From Candidatus Gastranaerophilales bacterium (GTDB taxonomy: Bacteria; Cyanobacteriota; Vampirovibrionia; Gastranaerophilales; Gastranaerophilaceae), in the NCBI GenBank assembly GCA_944325615.1, contig CALVAU010000222.1, positions 1 through 8,107 of the forward strand: a stretch of 8,107 bases of DNA, written 5' to 3'. The notes under the pieces were generated by a model that was given only the letters and a program-made list of their open reading frames with translations, had not been told where the DNA came from and made no database searches. A program made the translations under genes and the position numbers. Of this stretch, positions 1 through 5,480 are shown one piece after another. Numbering within the stretch: the first letter of the stretch is position 1; every line of letters starts with the position of its first letter.

Positions 1-373
1 CGGTTCAATGGAAAGATTTCACGGGATTTTGATAGAGCATTATGCAGGCGCATTCCCAACCTGGCTTGCGCCGACACAGGTAGCAATCGTTCCTATAAGT
101 AACGAAAAACATGTGGATTTTGCAGAAGAAGTCTACAAGAAAATGCGCTCTGCCGGTATAAGAGTTAAGCTCGACGACAGGTCTGAATCAATGAACTACA
201 AAATAAGAGAATCACTGCAAGACAAAAAGATACCTTATGTCTGTGTAGTCGGCGATAAAGAAATCGAGTCAAACTCTGTTGCTGTAAGAAAACGCGGAGT
301 CGGACAAGTAGGCACAATCCCTGTTGATGAATTTATTTCTCAAATAGAAAAAGAAATCAAAGACAGAGTATAA
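1..373 (+). CDS. thrS: Threonyl-tRNA synthetase, C-terminal part (5' end outside window)
   Basis: This is the 3' end of threonyl-tRNA synthetase, the cytoplasmic class II enzyme that charges tRNA-Thr. The reading frame is open from the window edge (codons GGT TCA ATG GAA from base 2), so the first ATG seen is internal. The visible start, GSMERFHGILIEHYAGAFP, is the conserved C-terminal segment of the catalytic core including class II motif 3 (G-S-x-E-R-F). It is followed by 'TWLAPTQVAIVPI', which opens the anticodon-binding domain, and by the typical 'AGIRVKLDDRSESMNYKIRE' and 'VAVRKRG' blocks. About 123 residues are visible, and the ending matches the usual end of the family with no truncation. 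A strong hairpin follows 17 bases after the TAA stop, so the gene seems to end its transcript here. Confidence 0.97.
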   Translation, partial: GSMERFHGILIEHYAGAFPTWLAPTQVAIVPISNEKHVDFAEEVYKKMRSAGIRVKLDDRSESMNYKIRESLQDKKIPYVCVVGDKEIESNSVAVRKRGVGQVGTIPVDEFISQIEKEIKDRV

Positions 374-390
374 GTGGTAAAATTTTATAA

Positions 391-428
391 AAGCAGTTGT
401 GCCGGCTGAATAGCCGGCACAACTGCTT
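391..428 (+). terminator. Intrinsic terminator-like hairpin after thrS
   Basis: Two perfectly complementary 17-base arms (391-407 and 412-428) flank a 4-base GAAT loop, and the stem contains a GCCGGC core. An A/T-rich stretch precedes it (379-390), and a weak T-tract (AATTTTG, 431-437) follows. It is the strongest hairpin in the window and sits just past the thrS stop. Because the stem is symmetric it may also stop transcription arriving from the right. The imperfect U-tract is the main weakness of the call. Confidence 0.8.
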
Positions 429-454
429 CAAATTTTGTAAAACTAATGTATAAT
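427..454 (+). promoter_or_regulatory. Candidate promoter of the AlbA_2 gene, possibly leaderless
   Basis: A perfect TATAAT lies at 449-454, with TTCAAA (4 of 6 matches to TTGACA) at 427-432 and a 16-base spacer. The predicted transcription start (about 461) falls at the ATG (462-464). No Shine-Dalgarno sequence is visible, so the mRNA may be leaderless. The -35 box overlaps the last bases of the thrS hairpin. Confidence 0.55.
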
Positions 455-461
455 AGAAATT

Positions 462-1931
462 ATGAATGATTTGATAAAAAAGTTAATAGCTGGCGGAGAA
501 AATCAGAAAGTTGAATTTAAAGAAGCTGATTTTGAATTTCCTAAAAGTGCATATGAGACCATTTGCGCCTTCTTAAATACAAATGGCGGGCATTTAATAC
601 TCGGAGTAAAGGATAACGGCAAAATTTCAGGGATTAATAAAGATAAAATTCAAAAAATGAAAAATGATTTCATAAATGTAATGAACAGCGGCTCTAAGAT
701 TAGTCCTGCAATACATTTAGATATCAAAGATATGGAAATTGACGGAAAGTCAATTTTATACATATATGTTATACAGAGTTCGCAAGTACACAGATGCAAC
801 GGTAAAACATTTATCAGGCAGGATGAGGCTGATATTGATATCTCTAATAACAATAAAGCTATTTCACAATTATATTTAACAAAAGACTCTTCTTATTCAG
901 AAAACCGGATATTTCCGGCAGTGCGATATGAACAGCTGAGAGAAGATTTAATTCAAAGAGGACGTAAGCTGGCACTAGTTCAGAACCCTAATCATCCTTG
1001 GCGGGAGATGGATAATATGACTATATTAAAACGCTCATCTCTTTATATGGAAAATCCTATGACGGGAGAAAAAGGTTTTACATTAGCCGCAATCCTATTG
1101 TTTGGGACTGATGAACTTATCGCCGCTGCAGTTCCTGCTTTTAGAATAGATGTTATAAAAAGAGTAAGAAATCTCTCAAGATACGATGACAGGCTTGATT
1201 TAAGAACAAATTTAATTGAATCTTATGATAAAATTTTAGAATTTCTTGCCAAAAATCTGCCGGATCCTTTTTATAAGGAAGGAAATCAAAGAATTAGCTT
1301 AAGAGAAAATATTTTTCGTGAACTTGTTGCCAATATTATTGTACACAAAGAATATGCGAATGCAGAGCCAACCAGATTAATTATTGAGCGTCACAAAATT
1401 TATACAGAAAACAGCAATAAACCTTTTATAAACGGAATAATTAATTTAGACAACTTGGTAACGCATCCTAAAAATCCTAATATAACCAGATATTTTAAAG
1501 AAATCGGAAGAGTTGAAGAATTAGGTTCCGGAATAGAAAATATTATTCACTATTGTGATTTATATACGGGAAATATTCCCGTACTTAAAGACGAAACCCT
1601 CTTTACATTTACATTGGAGCATAACTTATTTGAAGAAAATGAGTTCTTATCAGACAGCTTGAGTGACCAAGTAAGCTTAGAAAGTGACCAAGTAAGTGAC
1701 CAAGTAAGTGACCAAGTAAGTGACCAAGTATTTTTGGAAAAAACAATACTTGAATTTTGTTCAGAGGCAAAATCATTATCTGAAATACTAAAACGTACAG
1801 GATATCTAAACAAAAATTATTTTAGAAAAAAATTTTTATGGCCTTTAATTGCACAAGGACGGATAGCTATGACAAATCCTGATAGTCCTAACAGCCCTAC
1901 ACAAAAGTATGTTACCCGTATTAATCCATAA
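462..1931 (+). CDS. AlbA_2/Schlafen-like and HATPase domain putative transcriptional regulator
   Basis: A 489-residue protein of the family often annotated as 'ATP-binding protein' or 'RecG-like putative DNA-binding protein'. Residues about 10-130 form an AlbA_2 (Schlafen-like) domain: E-x-x-x-V-E-F-K-E, then ICAFLNTNGGHLILGVKDNG. Residues about 275-390 look like the C-terminal HATPase-type domain (HATPase_c_4 family), with RELVANIIVHKEY and 'FKEIGRVEELGSGIENI'. Residues 401-423 are SDQV repeats forming a linker. Residues about 425-485 look like a winged helix, with 'YFRKKFLWPLIAQGRIAMT' and a terminal 'PNSPTQKYV'. Homologues are thought to bind DNA, and some act in regulation or defence; the exact role is unknown. 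The ATG start is supported by a TATAAT 7 bases upstream, with no Shine-Dalgarno site. The gene is isolated between the thrS terminator and the convergent dnaB, so it may be an accessory insertion. Confidence 0.85.
   Translation: MNDLIKKLIAGGENQKVEFKEADFEFPKSAYETICAFLNTNGGHLILGVKDNGKISGINKDKIQKMKNDFINVMNSGSKISPAIHLDIKDMEIDGKSILYIYVIQSSQVHRCNGKTFIRQDEADIDISNNNKAISQLYLTKDSSYSENRIFPAVRYEQLREDLIQRGRKLALVQNPNHPWREMDNMTILKRSSLYMENPMTGEKGFTLAAILLFGTDELIAAAVPAFRIDVIKRVRNLSRYDDRLDLRTNLIESYDKILEFLAKNLPDPFYKEGNQRISLRENIFRELVANIIVHKEYANAEPTRLIIERHKIYTENSNKPFINGIINLDNLVTHPKNPNITRYFKEIGRVEELGSGIENIIHYCDLYTGNIPVLKDETLFTFTLEHNLFEENEFLSDSLSDQVSLESDQVSDQVSDQVSDQVFLEKTILEFCSEAKSLSEILKRTGYLNKNYFRKKFLWPLIAQGRIAMTNPDSPNSPTQKYVTRINP
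1662..1730 (+). repeat. In-frame 12-bp repeat encoding SDQV
   Basis: The unit AGTGACCAAGTA occurs once at 1662-1673 and then as four exact tandem copies at 1683-1730. It encodes Ser-Asp-Gln-Val at residues 401-404 and 408-423 of the AlbA_2 protein. The length is a multiple of three, so gain or loss of copies changes the linker between the HATPase and winged-helix domains without shifting the frame. All five copies are identical at DNA level, which suggests recent expansion or ongoing slippage. Confidence 0.95.
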
Positions 1932-1947
1932 ATAACATGTTAGCAGG

Positions 1948-3324
1948 CTAAAAAACGTCTGTTTTAATCGGATTTTTAAACTTGGTAATATTGCCCTGAA
2001 AAAGAAGTTTAACAGTTCCGACAGAGCCGTTTCTGTGTTTTGCAATAATAATTTCGGATTCTCCTTTGGATTGGGCTTTTGCAGCAGCATCGTCTTCACC
2101 GTCTTCGGCTTTCCTGTAATATTCGTCACGATAAATAAACATTACAATATCAGCATCTTGCTCTATTGAACCGGATTCTCGCAAATCCGAAAGCATTGGA
2201 CGCTTATCCGTTCGTGATTCCACTGCACGCGACAATTGAGAAAGAGCAAGCACTGGAACATCAAGTTCTTTTGCAAGAATTTTTAATCCTCTTGAAATTG
2301 CCGAAATTTGCTGCATTCTGTCTTCTCTTCCCGCGCTTTCCATAAGTTGAAGGTAATCTATAAGTACAAGACCAAGATTTTTCTCCTCCATTTTTAATCT
2401 CCTGCATTTTGCGCGGATATCTGTAATCGTACAGCCGGATGTGTCATCAATATATATAGGTGCCTGCGCAAATGCATTCATTGCAGTTGCAAGCTTTTCC
2501 CAGTCTCTGCTTTGCATGTTACCTGTTTTAACTCTCTGGGAATCAATTTCTGCCTCAGAGCATAACATACGCTGCATCAATTGATCCTTTGACATTTCAA
2601 GAGAAAATATTGCTACAGGAACTTTGGCTTTCAAAGCAACATTTTGCGCAATGTTCAGGGCAAGTGCGGTTTTTCCCATGGCCGGACGGGCAGCAAGTAT
2701 TATCAAATCCGACTTTTGGAGTCCGTTTAATATAGCATCAAGCTCATAAAAATCTGTCGGAACACCGGTTAATTCATCTTTATGCTCGTAACGATATTCT
2801 ATTTTTTCATAAGTATTTAAAACCAGATCTTTTACATGAACCAGATCAGAAGTTGCTTTTCTTGAAGCAATATCAAAGATAAGTTTTTCAGCACTGTCAA
2901 GCGATTGGTCAATCGGGTTTACGTCGTATCCAAAAGATACTATTTCAGAACCAGCATTTATTAATGCACGTTTTATTGCTTTTTCCTGAACAATTTTTGC
3001 GTAATATTCAATATTTGCGGTAGTAATCGTTTTGTAGCACAAATCATTTACAAAAGCACGGCCTCCGATAGTCTCAAGTTTTGAATTGTAGTTTAAGACA
3101 TCAGAAACTGAAACAATATCTATTCTTTCGTTGGTGTTAAACAATTGAAGCATAGCATCATAAATATATCTGTGTGCCGGTTTATAAAAACTTTCAGGTT
3201 TCAATGTCTCGACAACTTTCGTAATAACATTCGGATTAACAAGAATTGCACCTAAAACCGCTTCTTCGGCTTCAACATTCTGTGGCAGCATTCCTAAATT
3301 ATGTTCTTTTTCTTTTAGCGGCAT
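1948..3324 (-). CDS. dnaB: Replicative DNA helicase DnaB
   Basis: The 458-residue hexameric helicase unwinds DNA at the replication fork and loads primase. The N-terminal domain covers about residues 10-115 ('LPQNVEAEEAVLGAIL'), followed by a linker and a RecA-like ATPase domain. Visible motifs are Walker A AARPAMGKT (211-219), SLEMS (241-245), Walker B LVLIDYLQLM (319-328), 'LSQLSRAVESR' (361-371), 'LRESGSIEQDADIVMFIYRDEYY' split around 381-403, and the C-terminal KHRNGSVGTV (429-438) containing the likely arginine finger. Length is normal and there is no intein at the usual sites. An Ala/Glu/Asp-rich insert lies at about 405-422. The start is fixed by a strong GGAGG 9 bases upstream. dnaB often follows rplI, but here it is divergent from pncC and apparently transcribed alone. 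Its 3' end lies 16 bases from the convergent AlbA_2 gene. Confidence 0.97.
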   Translation of the reverse strand: MPLKEKEHNLGMLPQNVEAEEAVLGAILVNPNVITKVVETLKPESFYKPAHRYIYDAMLQLFNTNERIDIVSVSDVLNYNSKLETIGGRAFVNDLCYKTITTANIEYYAKIVQEKAIKRALINAGSEIVSFGYDVNPIDQSLDSAEKLIFDIASRKATSDLVHVKDLVLNTYEKIEYRYEHKDELTGVPTDFYELDAILNGLQKSDLIILAARPAMGKTALALNIAQNVALKAKVPVAIFSLEMSKDQLMQRMLCSEAEIDSQRVKTGNMQSRDWEKLATAMNAFAQAPIYIDDTSGCTITDIRAKCRRLKMEEKNLGLVLIDYLQLMESAGREDRMQQISAISRGLKILAKELDVPVLALSQLSRAVESRTDKRPMLSDLRESGSIEQDADIVMFIYRDEYYRKAEDGEDDAAAKAQSKGESEIIIAKHRNGSVGTVKLLFQGNITKFKNPIKTDVF

Positions 3325-3333
3325 GCCCGATTT

Positions 3334-3338
3334 CCTCC
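3334..3338 (-). promoter_or_regulatory. Shine-Dalgarno site of dnaB
   Basis: On the minus strand GGGAGGAA precedes the dnaB ATG, with the GGAGG core 9 bases from the start codon. It is the strongest ribosome binding site in the window and fixes the dnaB start. Confidence 0.85.
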
Positions 3339-3351
3339 CTTTTTTTTCATG

Positions 3352-3381
3352 ATATTACATAAAAATTTTTTTGCATGTTAA
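3352..3381 (-). promoter_or_regulatory. Candidate promoter of dnaB
   Basis: On the minus strand TTAACA (3376-3381, 5 of 6 matches to TTGACA) is followed after 18 bases by TAATAT (3352-3357, 4 of 6 to TATAAT). A start near 3345 would give a leader of about 20 bases that includes the Shine-Dalgarno site. This is a pattern match in AT-rich DNA. Confidence 0.4.
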
Positions 3382-3401
3382 GAATTATTGACAAAATTCT
3401 T
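3380..3401. promoter_or_regulatory. Inverted repeat between dnaB and pncC, candidate operator
   Basis: AAGAATT (3380-3386) and its exact complement AATTCTT (3395-3401) flank an 8-base spacer that contains the pncC -35 box TTGACA. The left arm also touches the proposed dnaB -35 box. A protein bound here would cover both divergent promoters. Short AT-rich palindromes arise by chance, and I do not recognise the motif. Confidence 0.3.
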
Positions 3402-3416
3402 TTATCATTTCAAAAT
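3388..3416 (+). promoter_or_regulatory. Candidate pncC promoter
   Basis: A consensus TTGACA (3388-3393) is followed after 17 bases by CAAAAT (3411-3416, 4 of 6 to TATAAT). The predicted start (about 3423) coincides with the ATG at 3423. This argues for that start rather than the in-frame ATG at 3375, which lies upstream of the promoter. Confidence 0.5.
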
Positions 3417-3422
3417 CAATTT

Positions 3423-3941
3423 ATGAAAAAAGCATTAATAAATTTAAATGCACTTATTTTGAGTTGCAAATCACAGATTCCGCTTGAATTAGGAAAAATC
3501 CTTCTGCATGAAGCTTTGCAAATATCTTCAGCAGAATCATGCACTGGAGGACTAATCAGTTCAAGACTTACCGATGTTGCCGGGAGTTCTGCTTATGTTA
3601 AGGCAAATTTTGTAACTTATTCAAATGAAGCAAAACACAAAATTCTAAATGTTTCTGAAGAAACTCTGAAAAAATATGGAGCAGTTAGTGAACAATGTGC
3701 ATATGAAATGGCACAAGGTCTTTTCAAACTTACAGGAAGCGACATAGTAATTTGCACAACAGGTGTAGCCGGCCCGTCGGCAAGCGAATGTAAACCTGTA
3801 GGTTTAATGTTTGCTGCTTGCGGGTATAATGATAATATATATGTTAAAGAATTTAGACTTAATCAAAAATATTCACGAAAAAATATGAAATTTATGTTTT
3901 CCGAAGAAGCACTAAAATTTGTTATTCATATCTTGAAATAA
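3423..3941 (+). CDS. pncC: Nicotinamide-nucleotide amidase, stand-alone CinA C-terminal domain
   Basis: A 172-residue CinA-C/PncC family protein. Family members hydrolyse nicotinamide mononucleotide to nicotinate mononucleotide plus ammonia, recycling the NMN made by NAD-dependent DNA ligase. Conserved blocks are SSAESCTGG (about 35-43, holding the proposed catalytic Ser), DVAGSSAYV, FVTYSNEAK (about 63-71), VSEETLKKYGAVSE, TTGVAGPSA (112-120) and KPVGL. The N-terminal molybdopterin-binding-like half found in full CinA is absent, so it is the short form. The frame is open further upstream to an ATG at 3375, but 3423 is preferred because the family core begins close behind it and a TTGACA promoter lies between the two ATGs. 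There is no clear Shine-Dalgarno site. The end converges on the small LuxR gene, 9 bases away. Confidence 0.93.
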   Translation: MKKALINLNALILSCKSQIPLELGKILLHEALQISSAESCTGGLISSRLTDVAGSSAYVKANFVTYSNEAKHKILNVSEETLKKYGAVSEQCAYEMAQGLFKLTGSDIVICTTGVAGPSASECKPVGLMFAACGYNDNIYVKEFRLNQKYSRKNMKFMFSEEALKFVIHILK

Positions 3942-3947
3942 TAAAAT

Positions 3948-3977
3948 GCTTTACTCTATCTGATTACTGAGTAAAGC
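3948..3977 (-). terminator. Terminator-like hairpin shared by the convergent pncC and LuxR-type genes
   Basis: Arms GCTTTACTC (3948-3956) and GAGTAAAGC (3969-3977) are exact complements with a 12-base loop. Read on the minus strand the hairpin is followed by ATTTTATTATTT, a T-rich tail suited to ending the LuxR-type transcript. On the plus strand no T-tract follows, so termination of pncC here is less certain. The hairpin overlaps the last codons of the LuxR-type gene. Confidence 0.55.
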
Positions 3978-4166
3978 CACATAAACAGCATGTGCCCTGT
4001 TTTTAACTTTTAACTTTTTTAAAATTGCAGAAACATCAGCTTTTATGGTATTAGTGCTCAGACATAACTTCAAAGCAATATCGGAATTTGAATTTCCATT
4101 AGCTATTAAATACAAAATTTGTTTATCTCTGACAGTTAAACTATAAGTACAGGTATTAAATTTCAT
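3951..4166 (-). CDS. Stand-alone LuxR/NarL-type HTH DNA-binding protein
   Basis: The 71-residue protein is almost entirely a GerE/LuxR helix-turn-helix. 'LTVRDKQILYLIANGNSNSDIA' (10-31) gives helices 1-2, 'LSTNTIKADVSAILKKLKV' (36-54) the turn and recognition helix, then the typical NRAHAV (56-61). There is no receiver or ligand-binding domain, so whatever controls it must act otherwise (oligomerisation, partner protein, expression level). The common His after T-[VI]-K-x is Asp here (D44). Cyanobacteria contain similar small NarL-type regulators (PedR), a loose analogy only. It is divergent from the XRE-type gene with an 87-base shared control region. No good Shine-Dalgarno site is seen, only an A-rich stretch before the ATG. 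Confidence 0.85.
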   Translation of the reverse strand: MKFNTCTYSLTVRDKQILYLIANGNSNSDIALKLCLSTNTIKADVSAILKKLKVKNRAHAVYVALLSNQIE

Positions 4167-4240
4167 ACTTTTTTCTGATATTTATAAGTATCCAACATGA
4201 GTGATTATAAGGTACAAGTAAAATAAAGTCAATACTTGTA
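4142..4240. promoter_or_regulatory. Array of four TAYAAGTA sites in the LuxR-XRE divergent region
   Basis: Four similar 8-bp sites are visible: TATAAGTA at 4142-4149 (inside the LuxR-type gene) and 4183-4190, TACAAGTA at 4213-4220, and the inverted TACTTGTA at 4233-4240. Start-to-start distances are 41, 30 and 20 bases, close to whole helical turns, so bound proteins would sit on roughly one face of DNA. The last two form an exact inverted repeat with a 12-base spacer, and the right arm overlaps the candidate XRE -10 box. They are plausible operators for either HTH protein, but no binding data exist. Confidence 0.45.
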
Positions 4241-4244
4241 AAAT
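4239..4244 (+). promoter_or_regulatory. Candidate -10 box of the XRE-type gene
   Basis: TAAAAT (5 of 6 to TATAAT) lies 9 bases before the ATG at 4254, which predicts a leader of only about 3 bases. There is no convincing -35 box and no Shine-Dalgarno site. The first two bases overlap the right arm of the inverted repeat, so occupancy there would block the promoter. Confidence 0.4.
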
Positions 4245-4253
4245 GATAAAGTA

Positions 4254-4472
4254 ATGTATAACGAAAAAGAAATCTTAAAACAATTTGGAAGAAATGTTAA
4301 AGCAGAACGAATACGTTTGGGCTACTCTCAAGAAACGCTCTCTGAAAAAATGGGGGTTAACCGGGAATATATCAGTCGTATAGAGCGCGGTATTCAAAAC
4401 ATGTCATTATTAAAAATAACCGTACTTGCAAATTATCTTGAAACAGAAATTCAAAATTTGCTGAGATTTTAA
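4254..4472 (+). CDS. Small XRE/Cro-C1-type HTH regulator
   Basis: A 72-residue single-domain HTH_3 protein. 'FGRNVKAERIRLGYSQETLS' (11-30) gives helix 1 and the start of the HTH, followed by 'EKMGVNREYISRIERGIQNM' (31-50) with the usual recognition helix and the IERG signature. Its size and pattern resemble the controller (C) proteins of restriction-modification systems and small phage-type repressors, but there is no methylase, nuclease or toxin gene in the window. The start follows a -10-like TAAAAT with a very short leader. It is divergent from the LuxR-type gene, and an inverted repeat over its promoter suggests autoregulation (inference). The stop codon directly abuts the stop of the convergent 303-aa gene, with no intergenic base. 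Confidence 0.88.
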   Translation: MYNEKEILKQFGRNVKAERIRLGYSQETLSEKMGVNREYISRIERGIQNMSLLKITVLANYLETEIQNLLRF

Positions 4473-5384
4473 CTACTTCAAAATAAGATCTGCAACAAGT
4501 TCCGGAAATCTGTCTATCAAAATTTCTGCGAACTGTTCGGTATCCATTTGTGTAATTACCAGCGAAAGCAAGTCGTTAGGCAGTTCTTTTATCATATTTT
4601 GTAAATATTCAGGCTCTATAACAGACATTGCTTTAACGACTTCGGGCTGCTGTTTTTCACGGTTAATTATTTTTGTGTAAGCATCAGCGTCAAATAGCTG
4701 GAACCACTCTTCATGTTCTTTGCCAAGAGATAAGACGAGCTGCTGCTTTTGCGTAGGCTGAAAAGATTTCAGGGCATCTTGATATTCAAGAGGGCTTAGC
4801 TGTCCAAATTTTTTAGACAGATCAAAACTTTTCATATTTTCATGGGATTCACCTGTAATTTGTTCAAGAACTTGTGCTACATATTCTTCGGGAATTGATT
4901 GAATATGTTTTAAAATTTTATTTTTTTTTTTTGTTTTGCTTGTCAAAAATTTATCAAGCTGTTCATCCGGCATGAATTTTACAATTTCTTCACGGGAAAA
5001 AAGTTCAAATGCGGTATTAACAAGCTGCTCTGCAGGCAGCTCTTCAAGCATTTTCATTAATTTATCCTGCGTAAAAAAGAATAACCCCTGCTGCAAATCT
5101 TTTTCTTCCATCTCAGGTATAAAAGCCTGCAGCTGTTGTGAAGACATTTCGCGCAATATCATATATTTGTTATTTGTATCAGCAAGATCAAAAAGCTCCA
5201 TAATAAGGCTTACATTACTTGTCAATTCCTGTGCAAGTTCAATTGCATACTGGTTACCTTGAGATGCTTCAGCTTCAATAATATCTTCAACAGACATGTT
5301 TGCATATTTTTCTTCAAACGTTGTTCTGCTTATATGAAGCAAAGTTTGTAAATATTCAAGATTCGAATCAATAGTTAAACTCAT
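4473..5384 (-). CDS. Hypothetical helical-repeat protein, MgtE-N/FliG-like
   Basis: A 303-residue, apparently all-alpha, acidic cytoplasmic protein with no signal peptide, membrane segment or catalytic motif. It contains repeated short helical units of the form 'LxxLPxEQLxxxxFxLFSxEEIxxFMPDEQ', for example at 80-148 and again at 250-303 ('VIEPEYLQNMIKELPNDLL', 'MDTEQFAEILIDRFPEL'). This resembles the alpha-superhelix of the MgtE N-terminal domain and FliG, but the CBS domains and Mg2+ channel of MgtE are absent. The similarity is by eye, so treat it as a fold guess; a scaffolding or protein-binding role would be typical. The middle (151-155, TKKKN) is encoded by a run of twelve A, a frameshift-prone site. 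The start is supported by AGGAG 4 bases upstream. The function is not recognised. Confidence 0.8.
   Translation of the reverse strand: MSLTIDSNLEYLQTLLHISRTTFEEKYANMSVEDIIEAEASQGNQYAIELAQELTSNVSLIMELFDLADTNNKYMILREMSSQQLQAFIPEMEEKDLQQGLFFFTQDKLMKMLEELPAEQLVNTAFELFSREEIVKFMPDEQLDKFLTSKTKKKNKILKHIQSIPEEYVAQVLEQITGESHENMKSFDLSKKFGQLSPLEYQDALKSFQPTQKQQLVLSLGKEHEEWFQLFDADAYTKIINREKQQPEVVKAMSVIEPEYLQNMIKELPNDLLSLVITQMDTEQFAEILIDRFPELVADLILK
4921..4932 (-). repeat. Twelve-base homopolymer (A on coding strand) inside a gene
   Basis: Plus-strand T12, reading as A12 in the coding sense, spans codons 151-155 of the 303-aa protein. Runs this long promote slippage by RNA and DNA polymerases. With 11 A the frame reads I-K-F then stop (157 residues); with 13 A it stops at once (155 residues). 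Any slip that is not a multiple of three therefore gives an N-terminal half protein. Confidence 0.95.
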
Positions 5385-5388
5385 AGTA

Positions 5389-5393
5389 CTCCT
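5389..5393 (-). promoter_or_regulatory. Shine-Dalgarno site of the 303-aa gene
   Basis: AGGAG on the minus strand lies 4 bases before the ATG at 5384. The spacing is short but the match is good and supports this start. The 96-base gap upstream is very AT-rich, and I see no convincing promoter or terminator in it. Confidence 0.6.
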
Positions 5394-5480
5394 AAGTTAC
5401 ATATATCTAAAATGGTAAACGACAAAAAAAAATAAAAACTTTAATAAATGTAAATATTTGTAAAATAGTGTATTACACAG

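Noticed and set aside
1683..1730. Tandem repeats as a possible CRISPR array
   Set aside because: The 12-bp units are contiguous, without spacers, and in frame with a protein linker.
1550..1813. Minus-strand open frame with TWSL repeats
   Set aside because: The repeats are just the reverse reading of the SDQV units of the real plus-strand gene; no start signal and no domain.
1933..1942. Perfect 10-bp palindrome TAACATGTTA between the AlbA_2 gene and dnaB
   Set aside because: Too short and without a loop or T-tract to be a terminator; probably chance, and no other copy was noticed.
1845..2129. Minus-strand open frame overlapping the end of dnaB and of the AlbA_2 gene
   Set aside because: Out of frame with dnaB, whose conserved C-terminal motifs occupy the region; the product has no recognisable pattern.
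1948..3324. Possible intein in dnaB
   Set aside because: The gene has normal length and its ATPase motifs are contiguous, with no inserted splicing domain.
3375..3422. Longer N-terminus for PncC starting at ATG 3375
   Set aside because: The extra 16 residues are not family-like, and a consensus TTGACA -35 box lies within them, favouring the start at 3423.
4936..5262. Plus-strand open frame of 108 codons antisense to the 303-aa gene
   Set aside because: It lies wholly inside a gene with good Shine-Dalgarno and helical-repeat pattern, and its product is Ser/Cys-rich low complexity, typical of a shadow frame.
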